Assembly (NCBI GenBank): GCA_022567305.1
Contig: JADFHF010000021.1
Span: forward strand, 1 to 61,815
DNA: 61,815 nucleotides
Source of the DNA: Bacteroidota bacterium
GTDB lineage: Bacteria; Bacteroidota; Rhodothermia; Rhodothermales; UBA10348
Reading direction: 5' to 3'
Part shown: piece by piece, positions 36,838 through 45,577 of the stretch
Numbering within the stretch: position 1 is the stretch's first letter
How the letters are laid out: every line of letters begins with the position of its first letter
Notes under the pieces: generated by a model
Seen by the model: only the letters and a program-made list of their open reading frames with translations
Databases searched by the model: none
What the model was told of the DNA's origin: nothing
Program-made: the position numbers and the translations under genes

Positions 36838-37968
36838 TCACTTGGTATAGAGCAAGGTGTTCGGCTTCACCACAAACCAGGCGAACGAAAATATATCCCC
36901 GTGGGGAATGGCCTTTAGCTGAGTGCCCGACAATTCGCCCGAGATTGCCCTTCCCATCACATTCCAGTTCGAACCTGTTTCAGAATCGACAAAATGGTCA
37001 CGTTTCCGTCGAAAAGCGAGACTCCGACCATCGCTCAAGACGGGTGAAAACACGCCGGTCGACCCAAGTGTTCTTGATCGTCTGATATTCGACTTTTCAA
37101 GCGCTGAGACAGCTCCGTTTTTCGTATGAAAGATCACGATCTCAGTCCCACCCACAGAGTCGTGAATAACGCCTTCATGACGAGTTAGCTTATGAGCGTA
37201 TGCCTTGTCCACGTTTTCGATCGTCACCGCGACGACCTTTTCCATGGGAGGAAGGCGATCGTCAAAGGAGCCGCGAAAGAGCCAGGGCTTCTCAGAAATA
37301 TCGTCATAACCGACATAGGGGTTTTTTCCGTATCGACGTGTATATCCCGTTTCTTTTGATAACACTCGCCCGTTTTCAAATTCATCTTTGAACTGCTGAA
37401 AAGAGATGATCTGAGCTGGTATCTGCTCGAGCACTGTCCCCGCGAATGTCCCCACTATCGCGTCCCCCGAGAGCTGCTGCCAAAGTGAATGAGTTTCCCG
37501 GTCAAACATGACCAGATCGGAATACCGAAGCATGCCAGAGACACCAAAATGATACTCGTCGCCCCTAATAGAACGCTTAAAAACAAGAGCACTGTAACAC
37601 AGAGGGCAAAAGGTGACGACAATCGGCGTGTCTCCAATCCGATCATTGACGATCTCGTGCCAGATCAGGACCTGAAGCGGATACGCGCGAGCAGCAGAAT
37701 CTAGCTCAACTAGGATTACGGGTTCGTTGTCGCCTACCCACTGTTCTGCTTCAGACACGGACACAAATCGCGGATGGTCAATGGACGGAATAGCATCACG
37801 AGCGACACTGGCTTCAAGTTCTGAGAGATCGATCGATGTCTTTGCCCAATCCGTCCGCCAGTCGGTGTCAGGAAGCTGCAGGGGTGTTTGCGCAACGATG
37901 ATGCCGCTCATGATTGCCCAAACACCCATCACAAAGACTAAAAATTTAAGGATAGATTCTGATTTCAT
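36838..37968 (-). CDS. DUF3179 domain-containing secreted protein
   Basis: A 376-residue product with a signal peptide (about 1-26). The DUF3179 hallmarks are present: AYPLQVLIWHEIVND, VVTFCPLCYSALVF with a CPLC pair, HFGVSGMLRYSDLVMFDRETHSLWQQ and GDAIVG. The domain's function is not established. The CxxC and its conserved Asp/His suggest metal or redox chemistry in the periplasm. The ATG at 37968 is preferred over an earlier non-ATG start. Confidence 0.85.
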   Translation of the reverse strand: MKSESILKFLVFVMGVWAIMSGIIVAQTPLQLPDTDWRTDWAKTSIDLSELEASVARDAIPSIDHPRFVSVSEAEQWVGDNEPVILVELDSAARAYPLQVLIWHEIVNDRIGDTPIVVTFCPLCYSALVFKRSIRGDEYHFGVSGMLRYSDLVMFDRETHSLWQQLSGDAIVGTFAGTVLEQIPAQIISFQQFKDEFENGRVLSKETGYTRRYGKNPYVGYDDISEKPWLFRGSFDDRLPPMEKVVAVTIENVDKAYAHKLTRHEGVIHDSVGGTEIVIFHTKNGAVSALEKSNIRRSRTLGSTGVFSPVLSDGRSLAFRRKRDHFVDSETGSNWNVMGRAISGELSGTQLKAIPHGDIFSFAWFVVKPNTLLYTK

Positions 37969-38174
37969 ATTCTGTAACCCTATCAACTATTCGCGCACCC
38001 AGTGAAGAGTTTTATCTCTCAACTTGTCAGTTAGGGCGCCTCATTCGCGAACCGTTACATATTCGATATCTTCGTTCGAATACCGTCGACGTTTCGGAAC
38101 TGATACCCAGTTTCACATTCTGAATCCCGCATTTTGATCTTCAACCTGAAATACATCGCCCCTTGGAGGTAGTT

Positions 38175-38567
38175 ATGAAGTACGCACCACTTGTTGGACG
38201 GATTTTATTCTCTTTGATTTTTCTCATGTTTGGAATAGGGCATTTGACCGATCCTCAGACCTACAGCGGCATGGTTCCTGGTTTTTTGCCTGCACCTACT
38301 TTCATGGTCATCGTCACAGGAGTCGCTCTTGTTGCGGGTGGCCTGAGTGTGATGCTCGGATACAAAATCAAACTGGGAAGCCTCATCCTTTTCGTTTTCC
38401 TACTGTCAACCACACTGCTCGTGCATTTAGGTGGATTTATTGAAGGCGATCAAATGGCAACTCCGATGTTTTTCAAGGACCTCGCACTGTCCGGAGCCGC
38501 TCTCTATATGTACCACTTTGGAGCAGGTCCGTATAGTCTCGACGCCAAAGCAGAAGCTGCCGACTGA
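38175..38567 (+). CDS. DoxX-family membrane protein
   Basis: The 130-residue protein has four membrane helices. GRILFSLIFLMFGIGHLTDP and the YSGMVPGFLPAP loop are typical of the DoxX/SURF4-like family, members of which have been tied to thiosulfate:quinone oxidation or oxidative stress. The ATG at 38175 is six bases after GGAGG, a strong ribosome site. The substrate is not predictable here. Confidence 0.85.
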   Translation: MKYAPLVGRILFSLIFLMFGIGHLTDPQTYSGMVPGFLPAPTFMVIVTGVALVAGGLSVMLGYKIKLGSLILFVFLLSTTLLVHLGGFIEGDQMATPMFFKDLALSGAALYMYHFGAGPYSLDAKAEAAD

Positions 38568-38622
38568 TTCTGAAATGCTCGGCGGCGGAATCGCTCGCCT
38601 TCGATGATTGAGGCGGACGAAA

Positions 38623-39819
38623 TCAGCCCAATCGGTCTGACACGCGCTCGCCAAGCAATTGACCGATTCGGAGGGCCGCTGTTGCTGCGGGTGACGGCGC
38701 ATTGCAAACATTGATCACGGACTTCGATTCGATGATCACGAAGTCGTCGACTAATTCGCCCGTTCGAGCAACGGCTTGAGCACGAATTCCAGAACGGCAT
38801 GGTACGATATCCTTGTTCGTTAGGGCAGGAATTAACCGCCGCGCCTCTTTCAGATATACGCGTTTTGAAGCCGTTCGAACAATCTCCTTGAGCCCTTTCC
38901 TCCAGTGTTTTAGAGACAGGCGCTGAAACCCGGGGAAGCCCACATATTCCAGTATGTCTTTTAGAGACCCCGAGGCGAAAGTATAGCCCTCCCGGCCTGT
39001 GGCAATAACGGCATTCGGACCACATTCCACGCGTCCGTCCATCATCCTCGTAAAGTGAATACCCAGAAACGGGTAGGATGGATCGGGTACAGGATAGATG
39101 AGATTGTTGCAGAGGTATCGCGATTCTGGTCGAAGCTCGTAATAGATGCCTCGAAAGGGAATGATTTTAAATTCCAGTGAGGCTCCCGACATTTTTGCGA
39201 TACGGTCTGAATACAGCCCTGCGCAATTAACGACTACGTCCGCCTCGAAGTCTCCGTCTGATGTCTGAACGACGGTCGAGTTGGTCCTTTGTGACATTCC
39301 GATAACGCGAGCATTGGTCCGAATCTCGAATCCTCGCTCTTCGCAGCGCTGAGCCAGTCTACGGCAGACGGCGGAAAAATCTATAATACCAGCATCCGGA
39401 ACGTGGATAGCCGCGAGCCCACTGACATTGGGCTCCAATTCTCGAAGACGATCAAGCCCAATAGGAGTACCATCTATCCCATTTTCAATACCCCGTTGTG
39501 AGATCGACCTGAGCCTTGGTAATTCGTCCTCCGACGTCGCGACAATTACTTTCCCGCAGAGTTCAAATGGAATGTTTTCTCTTTCGCAAAACTCAATCAA
39601 TTGCCGGCGACCCAGGCGGCAATTCTCCGCTTTTTGAGAACCTGGACGGTAGTAGATCCCCGAGTGAATCACACCCGAATTCCGACCCGTCTGGTGTAAA
39701 GCCAGAGATGACTCTTTCTCCAAAATGACTAACCGACGAACAGACGGATGGTCGATCAGCCGATAAGCCGTCGCGCAGCCAAGAATCCCACCACCGATAA
39801 TTGCTACATCAACTTTCAT
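38623..39819 (-). CDS. lhgO: L-2-hydroxyglutarate oxidase
   Basis: A 398-residue FAD-dependent oxidoreductase of the DAO family that returns L-2-hydroxyglutarate to 2-oxoglutarate. Evidence: the dinucleotide fold VAIIGGGILGCATAYRL, the diagnostic TGRNSGVIHSGIYYRPGS, VNCAGLYSDRIA, and the C-terminal NVCNAPSPAATAALRIG-like FAD segment. The YgaF/LhgO assignment is strong. It lies 19 bases downstream of the class V aminotransferase on the same strand. Confidence 0.92.
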   Translation of the reverse strand: MKVDVAIIGGGILGCATAYRLIDHPSVRRLVILEKESSLALHQTGRNSGVIHSGIYYRPGSQKAENCRLGRRQLIEFCERENIPFELCGKVIVATSEDELPRLRSISQRGIENGIDGTPIGLDRLRELEPNVSGLAAIHVPDAGIIDFSAVCRRLAQRCEERGFEIRTNARVIGMSQRTNSTVVQTSDGDFEADVVVNCAGLYSDRIAKMSGASLEFKIIPFRGIYYELRPESRYLCNNLIYPVPDPSYPFLGIHFTRMMDGRVECGPNAVIATGREGYTFASGSLKDILEYVGFPGFQRLSLKHWRKGLKEIVRTASKRVYLKEARRLIPALTNKDIVPCRSGIRAQAVARTGELVDDFVIIESKSVINVCNAPSPAATAALRIGQLLGERVSDRLG

Positions 39820-39838
39820 CAGAACGGAGCCAAAAGTG

Positions 39839-41146
39839 CTAGAGATATTTCTCTGGCAGTCCGTCCCTTATGACTGTTTCCATGGCTTCCACAAATCGGT
39901 CGAGTTCCTCCAATGTTGTGTATACGTTGGGCGTAATCCGCATTCCCTCGAACTCGGCGTGTTTGATCGGGGTGATGATGATTCGATGTTTATCCCACAT
40001 ATAGCTTCCGATAGCGCCTGAGTCTACGCCTTGCACCTCGACGACGCCTATGCCGCAGGAATTTCCCGGCTTTTGACTGGTGTGAAGGACCACTCTTTCA
40101 TGCTTGAGTAACGGTTCAGCCCAGTAATTTGTCAAATACTTGAGGCGTTCCTCCTTCCTCTTCGGGCCGATACCCTGATGAAAGGTCAGAGCATCAGCAA
40201 TGGCGAGATGATTGGCCGCCGGGTGGGTTCCGATCTCCTCGAACTTGCGAATGTCCTCGTCCTGGTTCTTGTTGGCCGCCATCATGGGCCAGAGATCCTT
40301 GATTTTATCTTTTCGGACGTAGAGCATGCCTGTTCCGTGAGGGGCAAACAACCATTTGTGCAAACTGGTCACATAGTATTCGCAGTCGAGGTCGTCGTGA
40401 GTGAAATCCCAGTGGGCGAATGAGTGTGCGCCATCAACAATGACCGGGATTCCGTAAGTGCGTGCCATCTGAACAACTTTCTTTACGGGAAGAATCTGGC
40501 CAGTGATATTCACAATGTGGCACATCAGAATCACTTTCGTTCTCGAAGTAATATTCTGCTCAAACAGTGCAACAACCTCGTCTGGATCTTCTGCCGGAAT
40601 CGGTAAGGAGAACTGCTTCAGGACAATTCCCTCTCGCCTCTCTCGTTGCCTGAACGTAGTCAGCATTCGACCATAGTCATGCGTCGTCGTAAGCACTTCA
40701 GCCCCGGCCTCCAGATCCATCCCAAGTTGACAGATCTGAAGCCCTTCGGATGCATTTCTTACGATGGCAATTTCCTCCGTGTCGCAATGGAATGCCCGTG
40801 CAAGTCGCTGGCGCGTACCCTCCTTCTGCGGCTCGAGAATACGCCACATGGTATACACCGGCGCCTCATTTGAGTAATCCAAATGCCGTTTCATCGCTTC
40901 CTGAACGGCCCATGGCGCGGGACTCACGCCACCATTATTGAGATTTACGAGCGAGCGATCAACCGTGAAGGCCTGTTGGATTGGCCTCCAATACTCTTCA
41001 TCTCTAGCTATTTCCGCGGGTGTTCCGCTGTGGTAAGCCAGTGCATCGAGTAATTCCGGAATGGATCGTGGATTCAAAGCTGCCAGGGTCATAGATGCCG
41101 CGGCGGGAGCTCCAAATGCTCCGAGAAATTGTCTTCGGGAGTACAT
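39839..41146 (-). CDS. Class V PLP aminotransferase with Tat signal (isopenicillin-N-epimerase-like)
   Basis: The 435-residue protein starts with a twin-arginine signal (YSRRQFLGAFGAPAAASMTLAAL), so a folded PLP enzyme is probably exported. The aminotransferase core has NLNNGGVSPAP, IVRNASEGLQ, VIVDGAHSFAHWDF (PLP Asp and His) and the Schiff-base Lys in YVTSLHKWLFAPHGTGMLYV. Relatives are annotated as isopenicillin-N epimerase or cysteine-desulfurase-like. The substrate is unknown. The downstream neighbour is lhgO, hinting at amino- or hydroxy-acid metabolism. Confidence 0.88.
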   Translation of the reverse strand: MYSRRQFLGAFGAPAAASMTLAALNPRSIPELLDALAYHSGTPAEIARDEEYWRPIQQAFTVDRSLVNLNNGGVSPAPWAVQEAMKRHLDYSNEAPVYTMWRILEPQKEGTRQRLARAFHCDTEEIAIVRNASEGLQICQLGMDLEAGAEVLTTTHDYGRMLTTFRQRERREGIVLKQFSLPIPAEDPDEVVALFEQNITSRTKVILMCHIVNITGQILPVKKVVQMARTYGIPVIVDGAHSFAHWDFTHDDLDCEYYVTSLHKWLFAPHGTGMLYVRKDKIKDLWPMMAANKNQDEDIRKFEEIGTHPAANHLAIADALTFHQGIGPKRKEERLKYLTNYWAEPLLKHERVVLHTSQKPGNSCGIGVVEVQGVDSGAIGSYMWDKHRIIITPIKHAEFEGMRITPNVYTTLEELDRFVEAMETVIRDGLPEKYL

Positions 41147-41253
41147 GGGTCGTGGGGAGATGGTTCGAGTACGTGGATCGCCTCAATGTAAACGATTTTC
41201 CCGACAAGAAAGTAGTCCCGATTCACGTCTTCCAAACACCGACGCTGGAGTAA

Positions 41254-41427
41254 TCAAGCCTTTAACACCATGAGGATGGGCGATCCCAGGTCGTAATAAA
41301 CCATAACTTCCCGCGCCAGGAAATAGACGGCCAACATCGTGACCACAAAGAGCAACGTTGCCCAGATCGGCACATGAGAGGAGGGTTGACTATTCGAATT
41401 GTAGGGTCGACGGTCGAGCTTTTGCAT
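41254..41427 (-). CDS. 57-residue single-pass membrane protein
   Basis: A small ORF starting with ATG at 41427. A polar N-terminus (QKLDRRPYNSNSQPSSHV) is followed by one hydrophobic helix (PIWATLLFVVTMLAVYFL) and a short amphipathic end (GSPILMVLKA). It fits neatly in the gap between the aminotransferase and lipoprotein genes and shows typical coding character. I do not recognise a family. Confidence 0.5.
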   Translation of the reverse strand: MQKLDRRPYNSNSQPSSHVPIWATLLFVVTMLAVYFLAREVMVYYDLGSPILMVLKA

Positions 41428-41540
41428 TCCAATATGTGCTATTGCTGACGGATTCGACTCGATAATATAGGATTTCCAGATTAAATCGTTGTATCCCGGT
41501 GCTCTCCACTACCTGGGGCTGCTCACGCCTCTCGTGCCAC

Positions 41541-41969
41541 TCAAGGCACAATGATGCTTCTTACTCTCGCTCCATGAATTGGCAGATCCGAATCGATGAC
41601 TTTCCGAAAACTCTTATTACTTCGGGCTTCGATGTCTAGAACGGTGACAAACATGGAGGAAATTCTTCTATTGTTTCCGTCGAACAAGGAGACGTCGATC
41701 TGCACGACCGGGACGGGTTTTTCCCCGTCGTTCACGAGCTTCCCTGTTATGATTCTTGCTCCACCCCGCAGCAAACGATAGCGCAGATCCTGCACATGGA
41801 CCTGATTTAGCGCCGACTCCTTCTCAGAACAGCCTGAGATCGTCAACACAAATACGCCTATGAAGGATAGAAGCAGTAACCGCCAAGGAATTTGAAACGC
41901 CGATCTGTAATTCCCATTCTCTCGAGCAGATTTTATCTGAAGCGGCACTTCGAGACTGGAATCTCGCAT
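41541..41969 (-). CDS. Lipoprotein with FxLYD-like domain
   Basis: A 142-residue product with a long N-terminal lead, a hydrophobic segment and lipobox TISGC (Cys47). The mature part (ITGKLVNDGEKPVPVVQIDV, then FDGNNRRISSMFVTVLDIEA) resembles the FxLYD immunoglobulin-like fold used in cell-surface proteins. It begins 4 bases after the end of valS on the same strand, so it is a likely passenger of the valS transcript. Confidence 0.65.
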   Translation of the reverse strand: MRDSSLEVPLQIKSARENGNYRSAFQIPWRLLLLSFIGVFVLTISGCSEKESALNQVHVQDLRYRLLRGGARIITGKLVNDGEKPVPVVQIDVSLFDGNNRRISSMFVTVLDIEARSNKSFRKVIDSDLPIHGARVRSIIVP

Positions 41970-41972
41970 GGA

Positions 41973-44639
41973 TTAGCCTAGCTCTTCGAGGCTTGTACGT
42001 AGCCGGGTCAATTCATCAGCAGCGTCGCTGGCTTTCTGTTTTTCCTTCTCCACGACGTCAGCTGGCGCCTGCGATACAAACTGTTCATTTTGAAGCTTTC
42101 GCTCGAGCCCAGATCGGTATTTCTCCTTCTGCTCAATTTCCTTGCGCAACCGGTCTCGTTCTACTTCCAAATCAATCATGTCGGCTAACGGAACGAATAT
42201 CTGGCTCTTGCCCACCACGGCAGAGGCGCTGGCGGTTGGGCGGGCGACCCCCGACTCAACCGACAGATTGGTCACTTTGGCCAGTTTCCCGAAGTAATCA
42301 CTATTTGCCAGGAGCGCGTTTGACAGGTCTGCTTCAGACTCATCTACATTCAAAATAGCTGCGATTTCTTTTCCCGGTGGAACGTTGTACTGACTTTTGA
42401 TATTGCGGATGGCGGTTATCATTTCCTGCATGGTCGTGAAGAGACCAGCCTCTTCGACCGAGATTTCGTTTTCGCGAGAGGTTGGCCACTCCGAGGTCAT
42501 ACACGAGTCTAATTCCTCACGGGCCTCGAGCTTCCACCATAGCTCCTCGGTGATGAAGGGCATAAACGGGTGTAGCAATTGTAGAAGCTGTCCAAAAATT
42601 TCGGCGGCCAGGGCGATCTTCTCTTCCTCCATCTGTTCGCCATATTTCGGTTTGATCAGTTCCAGATACCAATCGCAATAATCGCCCCAAAACAAGGTGT
42701 AAACCGTTGCAAGCGCCTCGTTGAGACGGTACTTCCGGACATGTTCGTCGACCTCACCGATCGTCTGGTTCATTCGGGTGAGCATCCATTTCTCAACGAG
42801 GTCGAGTTCCTCAAAGCTTCGGGACCTGCGATACTCCTTTCCTTCCTCCATGAATTGCCCGAAGACGTTAAAGGCATTCCAGATTTTGTTCGCGAAATTG
42901 CGACCCATTTCAAATTTGGTCGGATCGAGCTTGATGTCCTGTCCTTGGGCGCACAGGATTGTCAACGAAAATCGCACAGCGTCGGCGCCGTATTGTTCGA
43001 TCATATCCAATGGGTCGATCCCATTTCCCAGACTTTTCGACATCCAGCGGCCGAGCTTATCCTTAATCATACCGGTGATAAAGATGTCCGTATACGGCAC
43101 CTTTCCGGTGAAATGCAGCCCTGCCATGATCATTCGGGCGATCCAGAAAAAGAGAATATCATATCCCGAGACGAGGACATTCCCCGGATAGAAATACTTG
43201 ACGTCCTCTGTCTCCTCAGGCCATCCAAGCGTAGCAAACGGCCACAGCCATGACGAGAACCACGTGTCCAGAACATCTTCATCCTGGACCATTCCTTCTT
43301 CCGGCTGATCTACTGAGACGACGAACTCGCGGGACTCATCAATCTCGCCGTCGCCATCCGTGTAATACCAAACGGGAATTCGATGCCCCCACCACAGCTG
43401 TCTCGAGATGGTCCAGTCCCGGATATTTTCAAGCCATCTGAAATACTCGTTCTCCCATCGTTTTGGATGAAACTTGATTTCTCCTGATCGCACGGCCGCC
43501 ATCGCTGGTTCAGCCAGCGGTTTCATGCGTACGAACCACTGTCTAGAAATCAGCGGCTCGATAATGGCCTTCGATCGATGTGATATCGGAACCGTCGATT
43601 TATATGGCTCAATCTTCTCGAGCAGGTCTTGGGCTTCCAGATCCTTCACAATTTGCTTCCGCGCATCGAAACGGTCCATTCCGGCGTACGCGAATCCCGA
43701 TTCATTGATGGACCCATCGAGGTCGATAATGTTGAGTGTGGGAAGCCCGTGCTTTTGACCAATCTCGAAATCGTTTCGGTCGTGACCAGGAGTGATTTTC
43801 AGGGCTCCAGCGCCGAAATCCTGTTTCACGTACTCGTCGGCTATAATCGGTATCTCTCGATCGGTGAGAGGAACTTTTACTTTTTGCCCGACCAGATGCG
43901 TATATCGATCATCTTCCGGGTGAACGGCTATCGCGGTATCTCCCAGCATGGTTTCGGGCCGTGTCGTGGCGATAATGATGTGTCCGTCTCCGTTGGCGTA
44001 GGGATAGCGGATATACCACAGGTGCCCATCCCGCTCGACGTTATCTACTTCCTCGTCGGACAACGCCGTCTGATCAACAGGACACCAGTTTATCAGATAT
44101 TCTCCCCTGTAGAGCAGGCCCTCATCGTAGAGTCGTACGAAGACTTCCTGCACCGCACGAGAGAATCCGTCATCCATCGTAAACCGTTCTTTCGACCAGT
44201 CACATGAATCACCCAGACGTCGTTTTTGCTGAAGAATGATGTCGCCGTACTCATCCTTCCACTCCCACACCCTTTTGACAAATGCCTCGCGGCCATATGC
44301 ATGTCGGTCCTTCCCTTCGTCTTCCAAAAGGGTCTTTTCTACCACATTTTGCGTGGCGAGGCCGGCATGATCCATCCCCGGTAGCCAGAGCGCCTCGAAC
44401 CCCTGCATCCGTCGCATTCGAGTGATGGCATCCTGAATAGTATCCTGCAGCGCATGGCCCATATGCAGTCGACCCGTGACGTTGGGTGGCGGCATAACGA
44501 TCACGTGCGGTTCCTTCCCGGATTGGGGTGTTGCCTTAAAGAGAGAATGACTTTCCCAGTATTCGTACCACTTTCCTTCGATCGCCTTCGGATCGTAAAT
44601 GGTTCGTTTGGGTGCGTCGTCCGAATTCGAAGTAGGCAT
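41973..44639 (-). CDS. valS: Valyl-tRNA synthetase
   Basis: An 888-residue class I synthetase. The HIGH motif lies in PPPNVTGRLHMGHALQDT; the editing domain has TTRPETMLGDTAIAVHPED; and the KMSKS equivalent is RWMSKSLGNGIDPLDM, where Trp takes the place of the first Lys. The C-terminal coiled-coil arm (LEVERDRLRKEIEQKEKYRS) is typical of ValRS. The ATG at 44639 leads directly into the conserved N-terminus; a GTG at 44681 could add 14 residues. Confidence 0.97.
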   Translation of the reverse strand: MPTSNSDDAPKRTIYDPKAIEGKWYEYWESHSLFKATPQSGKEPHVIVMPPPNVTGRLHMGHALQDTIQDAITRMRRMQGFEALWLPGMDHAGLATQNVVEKTLLEDEGKDRHAYGREAFVKRVWEWKDEYGDIILQQKRRLGDSCDWSKERFTMDDGFSRAVQEVFVRLYDEGLLYRGEYLINWCPVDQTALSDEEVDNVERDGHLWYIRYPYANGDGHIIIATTRPETMLGDTAIAVHPEDDRYTHLVGQKVKVPLTDREIPIIADEYVKQDFGAGALKITPGHDRNDFEIGQKHGLPTLNIIDLDGSINESGFAYAGMDRFDARKQIVKDLEAQDLLEKIEPYKSTVPISHRSKAIIEPLISRQWFVRMKPLAEPAMAAVRSGEIKFHPKRWENEYFRWLENIRDWTISRQLWWGHRIPVWYYTDGDGEIDESREFVVSVDQPEEGMVQDEDVLDTWFSSWLWPFATLGWPEETEDVKYFYPGNVLVSGYDILFFWIARMIMAGLHFTGKVPYTDIFITGMIKDKLGRWMSKSLGNGIDPLDMIEQYGADAVRFSLTILCAQGQDIKLDPTKFEMGRNFANKIWNAFNVFGQFMEEGKEYRRSRSFEELDLVEKWMLTRMNQTIGEVDEHVRKYRLNEALATVYTLFWGDYCDWYLELIKPKYGEQMEEEKIALAAEIFGQLLQLLHPFMPFITEELWWKLEAREELDSCMTSEWPTSRENEISVEEAGLFTTMQEMITAIRNIKSQYNVPPGKEIAAILNVDESEADLSNALLANSDYFGKLAKVTNLSVESGVARPTASASAVVGKSQIFVPLADMIDLEVERDRLRKEIEQKEKYRSGLERKLQNEQFVSQAPADVVEKEKQKASDAADELTRLRTSLEELG

Positions 44640-44938
44640 GTTGATCGTGTTGTCTCCGCCGTGAAGGATGAGCGCGGTCACGTGTCAGCAGATGTCGCTA
44701 GGAGATTTGTTGACAACGAAAGTTCAGCACCAACGAAAATAAAGGATTTCGGTTTTCACCCCTTGCTTCGCGCATTAAGAAGGTGTTAGAAATTTTTCGC
44801 GATGCCGATTCAAGAATCCAGGCCAACGCAATAAGGAATGCATCCTGCATGGTCATCTGATCTTTGGTATTTTCGCCACCGCCTTCGCACATAGATCGCG
44901 AGTGAGTTCCAACCGTCCCACCTTATCTTTTCAATCTG

Positions 44939-45577
44939 TTGCCCAACGCTGGAAAGAAATACGTTGCAGTTGCCGGTAACATCGGCTCCGGAAAGAGTTC
45001 TCTTACGCGTATTCTTTCTGACTACTTCAAGTGGGAAGCCTTTTACGAACGAGTGGATGATAATCCGTACCTGACAGATTTCTATGACGACATGCACCGC
45101 TGGTCGTTTAATCTACAGGTCTTCTTTCTGTCTAGCCGATTTAACCATCAGCGAACGATCGAAGAAGCTCCCCACAGTGTTGTTCAGGACAGATCTATCT
45201 ACGAGGACGCAGAAATATTTGCTCGCAATCTCCATGAAATGGGGCTGATGGCTGGAAGAGACTATGAAAACTACACAGATCTTTTCCACATCATGACATC
45301 TTATCTCAAATCTCCCGATCTACTGGTCTATCTCCGGGCAACCGTTCCAACGCTGGTAGGACACATCCAATCTCGAGGGCGGGAATTTGAAAGTACGATC
45401 CGCATTGAGTACCTCGAACGCCTGAATCAACATTACGAAGACTGGATTACAAGGTATACGGAAGGCCCTAAAATCATTATTGACGTGGACGAACTCGACT
45501 TTGTCAACGTACCAGAGGACCGGCACGAAATTATTGCACGAATAGAGAGTAGGCTCTTTGGACTTTTTCCGGAGTAA
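44939..45577 (+). CDS. Deoxynucleoside kinase (dNK/dGK-type)
   Basis: The 212-residue product phosphorylates deoxynucleosides for salvage. Motifs: P-loop GNIGSGKSS at 14-22, YERVDDNPYLTDFY, VVQDRSIYEDAEIF (the DRS signature), and a lid region with RGREFESTIRIEYLERL. The start is a TTG at 44939, the first codon after an in-frame stop that preserves the N-terminal strand; no ATG is available. It overlaps the following gene by 20 bases at most and is divergent from valS. Confidence 0.9.
   Translation: MPNAGKKYVAVAGNIGSGKSSLTRILSDYFKWEAFYERVDDNPYLTDFYDDMHRWSFNLQVFFLSSRFNHQRTIEEAPHSVVQDRSIYEDAEIFARNLHEMGLMAGRDYENYTDLFHIMTSYLKSPDLLVYLRATVPTLVGHIQSRGREFESTIRIEYLERLNQHYEDWITRYTEGPKIIIDVDELDFVNVPEDRHEIIARIESRLFGLFPE

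Noticed and set aside
42721-44207. Long plus-strand ORFs opposite valS (for example 42741-43253 and 43629-44207)
   Set aside because: They lie fully inside the antisense of a certain synthetase gene and have no recognisable motif; they are shadows of its codon bias.
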